This document shows positions 15,851 through 26,144 of a stretch of 64,000 nt of DNA, one piece after another. Both the position numbers and the translations under genes were made by a program. Origin of the DNA: Clostridium carboxidivorans P7 (lineage in GTDB: Bacteria > Bacillota > Clostridia > Clostridiales > Clostridiaceae); assembly GCF_001038625.1 (NCBI RefSeq), contig NZ_CP011803.1, forward strand, positions 3,224,001 to 3,288,000, read 5' to 3'. Every line of letters starts with the position of its first letter. The first letter of the stretch is position 1. The notes beneath the pieces were generated by a model that was given only the letters and a program-made list of their open reading frames with translations, had not been told where the DNA came from and made no database searches.

Positions 15851-16278
15851 ATTCTATTTCTTATTAAATCCCCGCCAATCCCAACAGCAGCACCAACACT
15901 ATCAATAATAACATCCTTAACCTGTGCTCCCCTGCCTGGAACAAAAATTTGATGTATTTCATCACTTATAGCATAAAGAATACAAATAAGTAACGCAAAA
16001 ACTATACACCTAATACCAGTTACACCACTTCTTCTCAAAGCATTTATCACAAATATACCAAGAACTAAATAAACAAAAAAATGAGCATTTTTTCTTATTA
16101 TATGATCAAATTGTTTAATATTAAATTTTGCACTAGGATTAACTTTCTCTATGGCTTTTATATTAATCTCTGTTACTCCTGTACTCAATTTACCAGACTG
16201 CTCTGCTGGTTGAGACGACAGCTTAAAAATAAGTGCCATCCAAAGAATAACAGCTATCCATGATAAAATTTTACGCAT
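15838..16278 (-). CDS. VanZ-like family membrane protein
   Basis: 146 aa with four predicted transmembrane segments and the family features FKLSSQPAEQSGKLS, RKNAHFFVYLVLG and AISDEIHQIFVPGRGAQVKD. The role is unknown; the family is named for a teicoplanin-resistance protein, and the name does not imply resistance here. It starts 1 nt after the epimerase stop, with its GAGGTG site inside that gene, so the two are translationally coupled. Last gene of the EPS locus. Confidence 0.85.
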   Translation of the reverse strand: MRKILSWIAVILWMALIFKLSSQPAEQSGKLSTGVTEINIKAIEKVNPSAKFNIKQFDHIIRKNAHFFVYLVLGIFVINALRRSGVTGIRCIVFALLICILYAISDEIHQIFVPGRGAQVKDVIIDSVGAAVGIGGDLIRNRINTH

Positions 16279-16279
16279 T

Positions 16280-17305
16280 TTATTTCACCTCATAATACTC
16301 AACGTACCATTCAGCAAACCTCTGAAGCCCTTCCTCTATGGTCGTTGATGGCTTGAACCCAACAGTTTCCTGTAATAAATCCGTTGATGCATAGGTTGCA
16401 GGTACATCACCAGGCTTCATAGGTTCAAATTTTTTGCTAAATATTACCTCTCTGCCAATAGCTTTACTTAAAGCTTTTTCCAGAGTTTCTATAAATATCA
16501 TGAGTTTTTCAGGACTGTTATTTCCAATATTAAATACTTTATGAGGAACAATTTCCAAAGGAGGATTACTAATAAGAATTTCAATTCCTTCTACAATATC
16601 ATCTACGTATGTGAAATCTCTGTATAGATCATGTTCAAAGTTACCATTATTAAATATACTAATTGGTTCCCCTGCAAAATACTTTTGAGTAAATCTAAAA
16701 TACGCCATATCTGGCCTTCCCATAGGGCCATAAACTGTAAAAAGCCTAAGTCCTGTAGTTGGAATCTTATAAAGATGACTATATGCATGAGCCATCAATT
16801 CATTAGATTTTTTAGTAACTGCATAAAGAGATACTGGATGATCCACAAAATCTGATTCTTCAAATGGCACTTTTTTATTAGAACCATAGACTGAACTAGA
16901 GGATGCATACACAAGGTGATCCACCGAATTATATCTACAAGCTTCAAGAATATTAAAAAATCCTATGATATTACTTTGTATATATACATCGGGATTCTCT
17001 ATAGAATACCTAACCCCAGCTTGTGCAGCTAAATTCACCACAATATTGGGCTTATACTCTTCAAATATATTCATCATCATAGCTTTGTCTGAGATGTCTC
17101 CTTTGATGAATATAAATTTCTCAAAAGGTTTAAGTATTTTCAGACGAGCATATTTAAGATTCACATCATAATAGTCATTTATATTATCAATCCCAATCAC
17201 CCGACATCCCTGTTCCAAGAGCTTTTGGGATAAATAAAATCCAATGAAACCTGCCACTCCAGTGATAAGATATGTTTTATTAATATCTAAACGTTTGTAA
17301 CTCAA
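16280..17305 (-). CDS. UDP-glucuronate 4-epimerase (NAD-dependent SDR)
   Basis: 341 aa extended SDR. NAD-binding GVAGFIGFYLS (residues 16-26), catalytic S-S-S plus Y-x3-K (YASSSSVYG, SLYAVTKKS), and the uronate-epimerase features AAQAGVRYSIENPD and RDFTYVDDIVEGI. Converts UDP-glucuronate to UDP-galacturonate in the cytosol. TTG start 7 nt after AAGGAGG. The dehydrogenase that makes its substrate is immediately upstream, giving a two-gene uronic acid branch for the EPS. Confidence 0.9.
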   Translation of the reverse strand: MSYKRLDINKTYLITGVAGFIGFYLSQKLLEQGCRVIGIDNINDYYDVNLKYARLKILKPFEKFIFIKGDISDKAMMMNIFEEYKPNIVVNLAAQAGVRYSIENPDVYIQSNIIGFFNILEACRYNSVDHLVYASSSSVYGSNKKVPFEESDFVDHPVSLYAVTKKSNELMAHAYSHLYKIPTTGLRLFTVYGPMGRPDMAYFRFTQKYFAGEPISIFNNGNFEHDLYRDFTYVDDIVEGIEILISNPPLEIVPHKVFNIGNNSPEKLMIFIETLEKALSKAIGREVIFSKKFEPMKPGDVPATYASTDLLQETVGFKPSTTIEEGLQRFAEWYVEYYEVK

Positions 17306-17333
17306 TTATTTGCCTCCTTAAAAATATATTTGC

Positions 17334-18677
17334 TTATCTTCCTATAGAATAATACTCCACCCCTGCTTCTTTCATCTCTTCTATTCCATATAAGTTTCTT
17401 CCATCATAGACCAAAGGTGTTCTCATAAGTTTCTTATATACCTCTGGCTTCACCTCTTTAATCTCACCCCATTCGGTAAAGATAAAACAGACATTAGCTT
17501 CTTTTAAAGCTTCTTCCGCCTTTTCAACATACTTTATGCTTCCTTGCCCATTTTTTCCTTCTCTATATCGTTTTTTTAAGTTCTCCCTACCTACAGGGTC
17601 ATATGCATAAACTTCTGCTCCATGCTTTAACAGTAATGGTAAATTCTCAAGGGATGGTGCTTCTCTTAAATCATCTGTTCCTGGCTTGAAGCTAAGTCCA
17701 AGGACTGCTACTTTTAGTCCATTAAAAGTAATAAGACGTCTGCAAGCCTTCTTATATAAAATGGTCTTCTGATCTTTATTCACATCAATGGCAGCTTTAA
17801 TTGTCCTAAGTTCATAACCATTCTGTCTTGCCAGGTACTCAAGTGCTTTTGTATCCTTAGGAAAGCATGAACCGCCATAACCAATACCAGCATTTAAAAA
17901 TCTTCTTCCGATACGCTTATCAAAGCTCATACCTTTAGCAACCTCTTGAATATTAGCATTTACCAGCTCACAAAGATTAGCAATATCATTCATATAGGAT
18001 ATTTTAAGAGCAAGGAAATCATTGGATGCATACTTTATCATCTCTGCTGACCTTCTACTTACAGATACAATAGGAAGATTGAATGGCTCATATATCTTCA
18101 TGAGCATCTTCTCTGCCCATTTACTTTCTGTTCCAATGATGATTCTTGCTGCATGGAGTGTATCGTACACCGCTGTGCCTTGAGATAAGAATTCAGGGTT
18201 TGATGCTACTTCTACTCTAATCTTTTTATTGCCGCCATATACATCTTCTCTATCACAAGGTAAAAAATCATGAATAAATTGCTCTACCTTATCATTAGTA
18301 CCCACAGGCACCGTAGATTTAACCACAACAAGGCAATCCTTTTCTATAGTTTCAGCTATTTGTCTTGCTACTGTAGCTATATAACTTAGATTTGCAGAAC
18401 CATCAGGTTGCTCTGGAGTACCTACACCTATAAATATAGCATCTACATTCTTGTAAGCTGCTTTATAATCAGTTGTATAATCAAGTCTGCCAGCTAAATA
18501 ATTTTTCTGCATCAAACCTTCCAAATCTGCTTCATAAATTGGAGAGATGCCTTGCTTCATCAGATTAACTTTCTCTTCATCAATATCTACACAGGTAACC
18601 TGGTGACCAACTTCAGCAAAGCAAGCGCCTGCCACGAGGCCCACATAACCTGTTCCTGCTACTGCTATTTTATACAT
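17334..18677 (-). CDS. ugd: UDP-glucose 6-dehydrogenase
   Basis: 447 aa UDP-glucose/GDP-mannose dehydrogenase. N-terminal NAD domain (AGTGYVGLVAGACFAEVGH), catalytic cysteine in GGSCFPKDTKAL, and a C-terminal UDP-binding domain (LGLSFKPGTDDLREAPS). It oxidises UDP-glucose to UDP-glucuronate with two NAD+. Length and motifs match the TuaD/RkpK group. Feeds the adjacent 4-epimerase. RBS AAGGAAGG. Confidence 0.93.
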   Translation of the reverse strand: MYKIAVAGTGYVGLVAGACFAEVGHQVTCVDIDEEKVNLMKQGISPIYEADLEGLMQKNYLAGRLDYTTDYKAAYKNVDAIFIGVGTPEQPDGSANLSYIATVARQIAETIEKDCLVVVKSTVPVGTNDKVEQFIHDFLPCDREDVYGGNKKIRVEVASNPEFLSQGTAVYDTLHAARIIIGTESKWAEKMLMKIYEPFNLPIVSVSRRSAEMIKYASNDFLALKISYMNDIANLCELVNANIQEVAKGMSFDKRIGRRFLNAGIGYGGSCFPKDTKALEYLARQNGYELRTIKAAIDVNKDQKTILYKKACRRLITFNGLKVAVLGLSFKPGTDDLREAPSLENLPLLLKHGAEVYAYDPVGRENLKKRYREGKNGQGSIKYVEKAEEALKEANVCFIFTEWGEIKEVKPEVYKKLMRTPLVYDGRNLYGIEEMKEAGVEYYSIGR

Positions 18678-18745
18678 AATACATTACCTTCCTTTGGTTG
18701 TTATAAATAGGTTCATATTCGCTATTTTTAGAGACTACTTCCATA

Positions 18746-19291
18746 CTATATTTTACTAAAATTCTCCCTATTCCCATCTTTATCAGATAATATAATTTCA
18801 TCTATGCCTTCCATTGGCCACTCTATCCCTATTTCTGGATCATCCCAAGCTATTCCACCTTCATCTTCAGAATGATAAAAGTCAGTGCATTTATAGCAAA
18901 TTTCTGATTCATCTGAAAGTACAAGAAATCCATGAGCAAAACCTTGAGGTATATAAAACTGTCGCTTATTTCCTTCGCTTAGAGTAACACCTACCCATTT
19001 TCCAAAAGTTTTGGAATTTTTACGTATGTCCACTGCTACATCAAATACTTCCCCTTTTATAACCCTAACAAGTTTTCCTTGTGGATGAGTCTTTTGAAAG
19101 TGAAGTCCGCGGAGAACTCCTTTTTTAGAACTAGACTGATTATCTTGTACAAATACCATGTCAAGACCTACTGACTTAAAGTCGTCATAATTATATGTTT
19201 CTATGAAGTATCCACGTTTATCACTGAAAATCTCAACGTCTATTATATATACCCCATCTATTTCGGTTTTTATAAAATTAAAATTTCCCAT
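18746..19291 (-). CDS. rfbC: dTDP-4-dehydrorhamnose 3,5-epimerase
   Basis: 181-aa cupin epimerase. Contains DKRGYFIETYN, the catalytic-His region KGVLRGLHFQ and PQGFAHGFLVLSD. Third step of dTDP-L-rhamnose synthesis. The ATG at 19291 is chosen over 19312 because GGGGGA lies 7 nt upstream of it, inside the longer version. Forms a block with rfbD, rfbA and rfbB. Confidence 0.93.
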   Translation of the reverse strand: MGNFNFIKTEIDGVYIIDVEIFSDKRGYFIETYNYDDFKSVGLDMVFVQDNQSSSKKGVLRGLHFQKTHPQGKLVRVIKGEVFDVAVDIRKNSKTFGKWVGVTLSEGNKRQFYIPQGFAHGFLVLSDESEICYKCTDFYHSEDEGGIAWDDPEIGIEWPMEGIDEIILSDKDGNRENFSKI

Positions 19292-19313
19292 TATAATCCC
19301 CCTTCTATCCATA

Positions 19314-20195
19314 TTATGAACTCACTTTTGTAATAAAGCTTTTTAGTGCTTCCTTCCAAGGTCGCATTTCATCACCTAATGTTACACGAAGCATCATATT
19401 ATCAAGGGATGAATAAGCTGGTCTTTTGGCTAATCTATTTACTTTACCAGGGGTGATAGGAGTAACTTCGCAATCTATGCCACTGTATTCAACAATTTTA
19501 CAAGCAAAGTCATACCATGAGCATTCCCCAGTACCTGTGCAATGATAAATACCATATTCATTCGTAAGAATAATCTTTAATATATGGTGGGCAAGGTCTT
19601 CTGCATAAGTAGGATTACCTCTTTGGTAGTCTACAACGTCAACATGCCCATTCTCTTTGGCTGACTTCATTATAGTGTACACAAAATTTTTGCCATATTC
19701 TCCATAAAGCCAAGCAGTCCTTACTATAAAATAATTGCTACAGTGCTCTCTCACATAGCTTTCTCCCAGTAGCTTAGTCTTTCCATATACACTTACAGGA
19801 TTTGGAACGTCATACTCTTTAAAAGGAACAGTACCTTCTCCATTAAATACGTAATCAGTAGATACATGAAGAAGCTTTATGCCATATTTTTCTGAGGCAA
19901 TAGCAAGATTTCTCGGTCCTATGGCATTTACCTTGAAAGCTGCGTCCTTATCATTCTCACAACCATCTACATTTGTATATGCTGCACAGTTTATTATTAC
20001 ATCTGGTTTAAAAGAACTAACATACGAAATCACTTCAGCGCAATTTGTTATGTCCAACTCATTATAATCTGTGAATTTACATTCAGCATCTTTAATTCTT
20101 TGGTCAAGCTTTCCAATATCGGAGCTATTTTTCTCTATTATGAATTTAAGCTGACATCCTAGCTGACCCTTTCCTCCTGTTATCAGAAGTTTCAT
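19314..20195 (-). CDS. rfbD: dTDP-4-dehydrorhamnose reductase
   Basis: 293-aa SDR making dTDP-L-rhamnose with NAD(P)H. Rossmann motif GGKGQLGCQL at residues 6-15, HVSTDYVFNGEG, and catalytic YGKTKLLGE. The ATG at 20195 lies after GGAGG; the frame from 20222 only adds nine residues across that RBS. Followed 22 nt later by rfbC. Confidence 0.93.
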   Translation of the reverse strand: MKLLITGGKGQLGCQLKFIIEKNSSDIGKLDQRIKDAECKFTDYNELDITNCAEVISYVSSFKPDVIINCAAYTNVDGCENDKDAAFKVNAIGPRNLAIASEKYGIKLLHVSTDYVFNGEGTVPFKEYDVPNPVSVYGKTKLLGESYVREHCSNYFIVRTAWLYGEYGKNFVYTIMKSAKENGHVDVVDYQRGNPTYAEDLAHHILKIILTNEYGIYHCTGTGECSWYDFACKIVEYSGIDCEVTPITPGKVNRLAKRPAYSSLDNMMLRVTLGDEMRPWKEALKSFITKVSS

Positions 20196-20294
20196 ATTTA
20201 CCTCCATATTAATGACAGGCATTAAACTTATAAGTCTTATTAAAACGAAGTGATACCTGTAATTAGTTTACTATTGATTTTTGAGCTATTTTTC

Positions 20295-21191
20295 TTAATG
20301 TGCTGCTTTCTTTAACTTTTCTTCATCCCCACTAGCTAACTGTAAAAGATATTTACCATAGTCAGTTTTCTTCATTGGAAGTGAAATTTCTATTAACTGT
20401 TCTGTATCTATAAAACCCATTCTATAAGCGATTTCCTCTATACATGCTATATATAGTCCTTGTCTTGTTTGCACTGCTTCTACAAAATTCGCAGCATTTA
20501 GAAGACCTGATGGAGTTCCTGTATCAAGCCATGCCATACCTCTTCCAAAAAGTTCAACCTTCAACTTTCCTCTGTTTAGATAATTATTATTTATTTCTGT
20601 AATCTCAAGTTCACCCCTACTAGATGGTTTTATAGACTTTGATATGCTTATAACATCATTATCATAAAAATAAAGTCCTGGAACTGCATAATTAGATTTT
20701 GGATCTATTGGCTTCTCTTCTATGGATACAACATTAAAGTCCTTGTCAAATTCCACTACACCAAAATCTCTTGGGTTACTTACGTGATATCCAAAGATAG
20801 TTGCTCCTTCTTTTCTATCAACAGCCTTTTTTAATCTCTCTGAAAATCCATAACCATGAAATATATTATCTCCAAGGACAAGAGCAACATTATCGTCACC
20901 AATAAAGCTTTCACCAATAATAAAAGCTTCAGCAAGTCCTCTTGGACTCTCCTGCACTGCATACTGAAAATTAACACCAATTTGACTACCACTAGCAAAT
21001 AATTCCTTGAAAGCTGCTATATCTCTTTGAGTAGATATTATAAGAATATCCCTAATACCTGCAAGCATTAAAACTGAAAGAGGATAATAAATCATTGGCT
21101 TATCATATATTGGAACAATCTGCTTTGAAATAGCTTTTGTCATAGGATAAAGTCTTGTGCCAGAACCTCCTGCTAGTATAATTCCCTTCAT
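20295..21191 (-). CDS. rfbA: Glucose-1-phosphate thymidylyltransferase
   Basis: 298 aa. Nucleotidyltransferase signature [11 protein letters not shown] near the start, then [30 protein letters not shown] and the product-binding [10 protein letters not shown]. Makes dTDP-glucose, the common precursor of the rhamnose branch and the 3-amino-sugar branch here. RBS AGGGAGGG. Confidence 0.95.
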   Translation of the reverse strand: MKGIILAGGSGTRLYPMTKAISKQIVPIYDKPMIYYPLSVLMLAGIRDILIISTQRDIAAFKELFASGSQIGVNFQYAVQESPRGLAEAFIIGESFIGDDNVALVLGDNIFHGYGFSERLKKAVDRKEGATIFGYHVSNPRDFGVVEFDKDFNVVSIEEKPIDPKSNYAVPGLYFYDNDVISISKSIKPSSRGELEITEINNNYLNRGKLKVELFGRGMAWLDTGTPSGLLNAANFVEAVQTRQGLYIACIEEIAYRMGFIDTEQLIEISLPMKKTDYGKYLLQLASGDEEKLKKAAH

Positions 21192-21214
21192 TGATATGTA
21201 CCCTCCCTTTAAAA

Positions 21215-22285
21215 TTAAATATTATTTAATACTTGATTCCCATACATATTTTGATAATAGCTTTGATATCTACCACAGGTAACACTATCCATCCAATCTT
21301 TACTATCAAGATACCACTCAATTGTCATCTTAATTCCATCTTCAAACTTAGTCTCAGGATACCAGCCAAGTTCTTGTTTAATTTTAGTTGAATCAATACC
21401 ATATCTTCTATCGTGACCTTTTCTATCTTCAACAAAAGTAATTAAACTTTCATCAACATTAGGGTCTACATTATCATGAATGTAAGATATTATAGTTTTT
21501 ATGATATGTATATTAGTTCTTTCGTTGTGACCACCTATATTGTATACCTCGCCTATTCTGCCATTATTAATAACCATATCAATAGCCTTGCAGTGATCCT
21601 CTACATAAAGCCAATCACGAATATTCATTCCATCACCATATACAGGTAAAGGCTTTTTATTTAGACAGTTATTTATTACAAGAGGAATAAGCTTTTCAGG
21701 GAATTGAAATCTACCATAATTATTAGAACAGCGGGTAATATTAACTGGCATTTTATAAGTATCATAATAGGCCTTTACCCATAAGTCCGCACCAGTCTTG
21801 CTAGAGGAATAAGGACTATGAGGATCAAGTGCAGTAGTTTCCATAAAGAAACCTGTTTCTTCAAGTGATCCGTATACCTCATCTGTAGAAACCTGAAGAT
21901 ACTTTTTACCTTCTTTAAATCTTCTTTCAACTTCCCATGCTTTTTTAGCAACATTTAAAAGCACTGATGTACCTAAAACATTGGTTTTGATAAATATCTC
22001 AGGGTCAGCTATACTTCTATCTACATGAGATTCTGCAGCAAAATTCACCACATAATCTATGTCATACTGCTTGAATAATTTTTCCACAAGTCCTTTATCA
22101 CAGATATCCCCTTGAATAAAACTGTAATTAGGGTTAATTCCTACATTTTTAAGATTCTTAAGATTACCAGCATAGGTAAGCTTATCTAAACAAATGATAT
22201 TAATATCAGAATACTTTTTAAACATGTAATGAATGAAGTTTGAACCTATAAAACCAGCTCCACCAGTTACTAAATAACTTTTCAT
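21215..22285 (-). CDS. rfbB: dTDP-glucose 4,6-dehydratase
   Basis: 356-aa extended [17 protein letters not shown] motif, catalytic [11 protein letters not shown] (Thr-Asp-Glu) and YSSSKTGAD (Tyr-x3-Lys). Produces dTDP-4-keto-6-deoxyglucose. That intermediate is used by RfbC/D for rhamnose and by the FdtA-like isomerase nearby for a 3-acetamido sugar. RBS TGGAGG. Confidence 0.95.
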   Translation of the reverse strand: MKSYLVTGGAGFIGSNFIHYMFKKYSDINIICLDKLTYAGNLKNLKNVGINPNYSFIQGDICDKGLVEKLFKQYDIDYVVNFAAESHVDRSIADPEIFIKTNVLGTSVLLNVAKKAWEVERRFKEGKKYLQVSTDEVYGSLEETGFFMETTALDPHSPYSSSKTGADLWVKAYYDTYKMPVNITRCSNNYGRFQFPEKLIPLVINNCLNKKPLPVYGDGMNIRDWLYVEDHCKAIDMVINNGRIGEVYNIGGHNERTNIHIIKTIISYIHDNVDPNVDESLITFVEDRKGHDRRYGIDSTKIKQELGWYPETKFEDGIKMTIEWYLDSKDWMDSVTCGRYQSYYQNMYGNQVLNNI

Positions 22286-22342
22286 AATGATACCTCCATA
22301 AATAAATTATTTTAGTATAATAGTTACACTTAAGCCTCCTAC

Positions 22343-23779
22343 TTATGTTTTTAAAAGTTTCTTTCCCTTCTCATAGGCTATACCAATATCTACTCTATAT
22401 AAATAATAAAATATTAATAATGTTGGCATAGCAATTAATAATGCAGGAATGATTTTTATTGGAGATACTAACCTCCAAAGAATTATAAATATAGTTGTTA
22501 GGATACTCATTATTTTCATCCTATTTGATACATATACTAATTTCATCTTTGATAAGACCATACACGCTATTACTACACTTACTGCATAGCCAACTAAGGT
22601 TGCAATTGCGGCTCCTTCTATACCAATGGCATAAATTAAAAAGTAATTTAAAACCACATTTGTAACAGCACCTGCTAAAAGAATTAATGTTGATGGCCAT
22701 GTATTTTTTACAACCAAAAATTGATTTACAATGGTTTGATATAACATCAGTAATAATGGTGATAAAAATAAATATGGAAAAGCTACATATCCATTTACAT
22801 AGTTTTCTTTAAAAAATAGTTTAAAAACAAAATGAGTAAATGGAACAATACTTACGAAAATTGAAAAGGCCACTAATGCTAAATACTCAAATATCTTTGA
22901 AGTCATTTCTACCTGATCTTCATCCTTCATAGTTGAAAAAGCAAAGTACTGCCATCCTCCTGCAAATGCAATATATATAAATTGACTTACCGAGGCTACT
23001 CTTGCTCCTATGCCATATATCCCAACAAAACTGTTTCCTATCTGTTTAGATATCATAAGCCTATCGCAGGATGTAAATATCCAATAAATAATAAACGCTG
23101 GCATTAAAGGCGCGCCTATTTTTAGCATTTCTTTAATAAGAGGAATATTTATTTTCCTAAAATTGAACCAATTCCTGTTTAATATATATAAAAAGACAAG
23201 CATTATAGATGAAGTAACTAATGCAGCGGTAGGTAATGCATATAGGTAATTTTTGTGCATTAACATTGGAATTGAAACAGCATATCCTATAATTGGTGAT
23301 ACAGTATTAGTAAACAAGAATATTTTTCTTTTATTCTGCATTCTTGTAGGAGCTACTACTATACCACTTAAAGTAGTTATTAAAATACTAAATGCTGTAA
23401 GATTAAGTAGACTAACATATTTCTCATCATTAAATATCCAAACTGAAAAATAGGATTTAAATATAAAGAACACTAAACATATTATAATTCCGTTAATTAA
23501 AACAAAATTTAAGGCACTAGCACATACTTCCTTCTTATATTCAAAGTCATCCTTTTCAAAGAACATTCTAAACATAGCATCATACATTCCCATTATGGCT
23601 ATAGCTGAACCAAAGGTTACAGTTATATTTGATAAGTCACTAAGTCCATAATATGTAGTATTTGGCATAAGCCTTGTTATAATAGGTAGCATTATTAAAG
23701 GAGCAATTTTTGCTAGTATACTTCCAAGTCCGTATACAAAAAAATTTTCAAGAAAAAGCTTAGTTCTGCTTTTACTCAT
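22343..23779 (-). CDS. Wzx-type flippase (polysaccharide biosynthesis/MVF superfamily)
   Basis: 478 aa with about fourteen hydrophobic segments, starting NFFVYGLGSILAKIAPLIMLPIITR in the style of MVF/PST flippases. Predicted to translocate the undecaprenyl-pyrophosphate-linked repeat unit across the membrane. It starts 2 nt after the aminotransferase stop. Together with the Wzy candidate and CpsCD it defines a Wzx/Wzy pathway. Confidence 0.88.
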   Translation of the reverse strand: MSKSRTKLFLENFFVYGLGSILAKIAPLIMLPIITRLMPNTTYYGLSDLSNITVTFGSAIAIMGMYDAMFRMFFEKDDFEYKKEVCASALNFVLINGIIICLVFFIFKSYFSVWIFNDEKYVSLLNLTAFSILITTLSGIVVAPTRMQNKRKIFLFTNTVSPIIGYAVSIPMLMHKNYLYALPTAALVTSSIMLVFLYILNRNWFNFRKINIPLIKEMLKIGAPLMPAFIIYWIFTSCDRLMISKQIGNSFVGIYGIGARVASVSQFIYIAFAGGWQYFAFSTMKDEDQVEMTSKIFEYLALVAFSIFVSIVPFTHFVFKLFFKENYVNGYVAFPYLFLSPLLLMLYQTIVNQFLVVKNTWPSTLILLAGAVTNVVLNYFLIYAIGIEGAAIATLVGYAVSVVIACMVLSKMKLVYVSNRMKIMSILTTIFIILWRLVSPIKIIPALLIAMPTLLIFYYLYRVDIGIAYEKGKKLLKT

Positions 23780-23781
23780 AT

Positions 23782-24879
23782 TTATCTCCAGTCATTTATT
23801 TTCTCTATTATATAATCAACTTCTTCATTCTTCATTCCATACCATATAGGTAAACTCAAAACTTCATCTGCTATTTTTTCAGCTATTGGAAAATCACCTT
23901 TTTTATAGCCTAAATCTTCATAACATTTTTGAAGATGCATTGCAATAGGATAATGAATTACAGTTCCTATACCATAATTTTGTAGATATGTTTGCAATTC
24001 ATTTCTTCTATGACTTCTAATGACAAATACATACCAATTAGTCTCTGTATATTCTGCAATTTTAGGTAATACTATATTCTTGTTTTTAATACCTTCAATA
24101 TATTTTTCAGCTATGGATTTTCTATTTTCATTCCATTTATCTAAGTATCTTAATTTAATTCTTAAGAAACTTGCCTGTATTTCATCAAGCCTTGAATTAA
24201 AGCCTTTGTAGATATGATTATATTTTTCAATTGATCCATAATTACTTAATGCTCTTATCTTTTCCGCCAAATCCTTATCATCTGTTACAACAGCACCACC
24301 ATCACCAAGTGCACCTAAATTTTTCCCAGGATAAAAACTAAAACCAGCAGCTTCAGCAAGACTTCCTGCTTTCTTGCCTTTGTATTTTGTACCATGAGCT
24401 TGGGCGGCATCTTCTATAACCTTTAATTTATATTTTTTAGCAATATCATTTATTTTCTCCATATCAGAACTCTGTCCATAAAGTTGAACTACTATTATTG
24501 CTTTTGTTTTATCTGTTATTGCAGATTCAATTAATTTTGGATCTATTTCATACGTATTTATATCAGGTTCAACAAATACTGGTTTTGCTCCACAATATGA
24601 AACAGCAAGTGCAGTAGCAATAAACGTATCTGAAGGTATTATTACTTCATCACCTTCTTTTATATCATAACCTTCCAAAATAAGATGAAGTGCATCAAGA
24701 CCATTGCCACATCCGATACAATATTTAGCCCCACAATACTTAGCAAATTCCTTTTCAAATTGTGTTAATTCGTGGCCAAATATAAACCAATTTTTTTCGT
24801 AAACTTCTTTAAATTTATTAAGCATCTCCTCTGCAATTTCTTTATGCATAGGTTCAAAACTTACAAATGGAATTTCCAT
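23782..24879 (-). CDS. DegT/DnrJ/EryC1/StrS sugar aminotransferase (FdtB/QdtB-like)
   Basis: 365-aa PLP-dependent fold type I enzyme. [13 protein letters not shown] binds the cofactor phosphate, [10 protein letters not shown] carries the Asp, and the Schiff-base lysine is in [18 protein letters not shown]. Placed after an FdtA-like ketoisomerase and an acyltransferase, it most likely aminates C3 of a dTDP-3-keto-6-deoxyhexose. RBS AGGAGGTG. Confidence 0.9.
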   Translation of the reverse strand: MEIPFVSFEPMHKEIAEEMLNKFKEVYEKNWFIFGHELTQFEKEFAKYCGAKYCIGCGNGLDALHLILEGYDIKEGDEVIIPSDTFIATALAVSYCGAKPVFVEPDINTYEIDPKLIESAITDKTKAIIVVQLYGQSSDMEKINDIAKKYKLKVIEDAAQAHGTKYKGKKAGSLAEAAGFSFYPGKNLGALGDGGAVVTDDKDLAEKIRALSNYGSIEKYNHIYKGFNSRLDEIQASFLRIKLRYLDKWNENRKSIAEKYIEGIKNKNIVLPKIAEYTETNWYVFVIRSHRRNELQTYLQNYGIGTVIHYPIAMHLQKCYEDLGYKKGDFPIAEKIADEVLSLPIWYGMKNEEVDYIIEKINDWR

Positions 24880-24892
24880 ATCATTACACCTC

Positions 24893-25312
24893 CTATTTAT
24901 ACCTTTTTACAGCTTCTTCCAAATAAAAATCATAATTTCTTATATAATCATCTTCAGAATAATATTCAGAGGCAAGAACCAAAAGTACGCTTCCCTCAGT
25001 AAAATCAAACATTTCTCTCCATACATAAGGTCCTATATATAATCCAACAGAAGGATCATTTAATTCAGTGACTGCCTCTTCATTGGGATTTTTAGTTCTT
25101 ATTTTTACTGAACTATTAAGACAAATAAGAACTTGGTGAAGCTTTCTATGAGAATGGAATCCTCTTTTAACTCCTTGTTCAACACCTTTTATATAATAAA
25201 TTCTTTTTATTTCAAATGGAATATCTATCTTAGATTCTATTGGCGTCAAATGTCCATATTTATCGGCTATATCTTTAAATTTAATCAATGAACAGTTATA
25301 CACTAATTTCAC
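24893..25312 (-). CDS. dTDP-4-keto-6-deoxyglucose 3,4-ketoisomerase (FdtA/QdtA-like cupin)
   Basis: 139-aa cupin. The signature [20 protein letters not shown] holds the two catalytic histidines, and the GPYVWREM and [20 protein letters not shown] regions match the family. It moves the keto group from C4 to C3 before transamination. Whether the product is galacto (FdtA) or gluco (QdtA) cannot be read reliably. GTG start; a second GTG three codons in (25303) is better spaced from AGGTG. Confidence 0.88.
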   Translation of the reverse strand: MKLVYNCSLIKFKDIADKYGHLTPIESKIDIPFEIKRIYYIKGVEQGVKRGFHSHRKLHQVLICLNSSVKIRTKNPNEEAVTELNDPSVGLYIGPYVWREMFDFTEGSVLLVLASEYYSEDDYIRNYDFYLEEAVKRYK

Positions 25313-26122
25313 CTACTTTTCTTGAAATTTAACAGATTGTATCCATGTATCATAATCAGATTCTTTCCAAGGCATACCTCTTTTAAATGTATATCTCCAA
25401 GGATAAACTGATTCACCAGTAAATTTATTTTTGATTTTTCTAACTGAACAAACCTCTTTTGCTGGAGCTCCAACTACTAAAGTCTCCTTAGCTACATCCT
25501 TCGTAACTATTGCGCCAGCACCTACTAATGCATCTTCATTTATATGCACTCCTGGTAAAATTAAGCTACTTGCTGAAATTATTGCAAAAGAATCAATTGT
25601 TACATTTAAAAATTTATCTGAAGGAGGTGTAGGGTCATTTGCTAATACAACATTCGGAAACATCCAAACATAGTCATTAATTTTACTTCCATCTCCAATA
25701 GCACAATTATTAGACATCCTAACGTAATTACCAATAGTACATTTAGGTTGTATATGTGATAGAGTTCCTACTACTACATTATTTCCTATTTTAATATTTT
25801 CTCTAATAGTAACTTTATGTCCACTCTGAAAATTATCACCTATAACTGTATTACCATATATTACACTTTCAGTTCTTATTAAAGCATTTTCTCCTATTAC
25901 TAATGGATTAACTTTATTAATTCTATCTTTATAAAAATCCACTATATATTCACCAAGAATACTTTTTGCACCAATAAAACTTCCTTTTTTAATATACACA
26001 TTATCTCTAATTATGCAGCCATAGTCTATATACACATCATCTTCTATTGTTACATTTTCACCTATAATAACGCCTTCTTTTATAGTTACATTTTGTCCTA
26101 CTTTTGCTGATGGATGAATCAT
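25313..26122 (-). CDS. Hexapeptide-repeat acyltransferase (probable 3-amino-sugar N-acetyltransferase)
   Basis: 269 aa left-handed beta-helix. Many I-G-x-N-V/V-I-x-x-x hexapeptide turns run from IHPSAKVGQNVTIKEG to about residue 225, ending GAGAIVTKDV and VVGAPAKEV. A C-terminal tail is rich in Trp/Tyr. With the ketoisomerase and aminotransferase it would N-acetylate dTDP-3-amino-3,6-dideoxyhexose (FdtC/QdtC role). The ATG at 26122 has AAGGAG 8 nt upstream; the longer frame overlaps the preceding glycosyltransferase without an RBS. Confidence 0.85.
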   Translation of the reverse strand: MIHPSAKVGQNVTIKEGVIIGENVTIEDDVYIDYGCIIRDNVYIKKGSFIGAKSILGEYIVDFYKDRINKVNPLVIGENALIRTESVIYGNTVIGDNFQSGHKVTIRENIKIGNNVVVGTLSHIQPKCTIGNYVRMSNNCAIGDGSKINDYVWMFPNVVLANDPTPPSDKFLNVTIDSFAIISASSLILPGVHINEDALVGAGAIVTKDVAKETLVVGAPAKEVCSVRKIKNKFTGESVYPWRYTFKRGMPWKESDYDTWIQSVKFQEK

Positions 26123-26144
26123 ATGATCAACTCCTTTATTATAT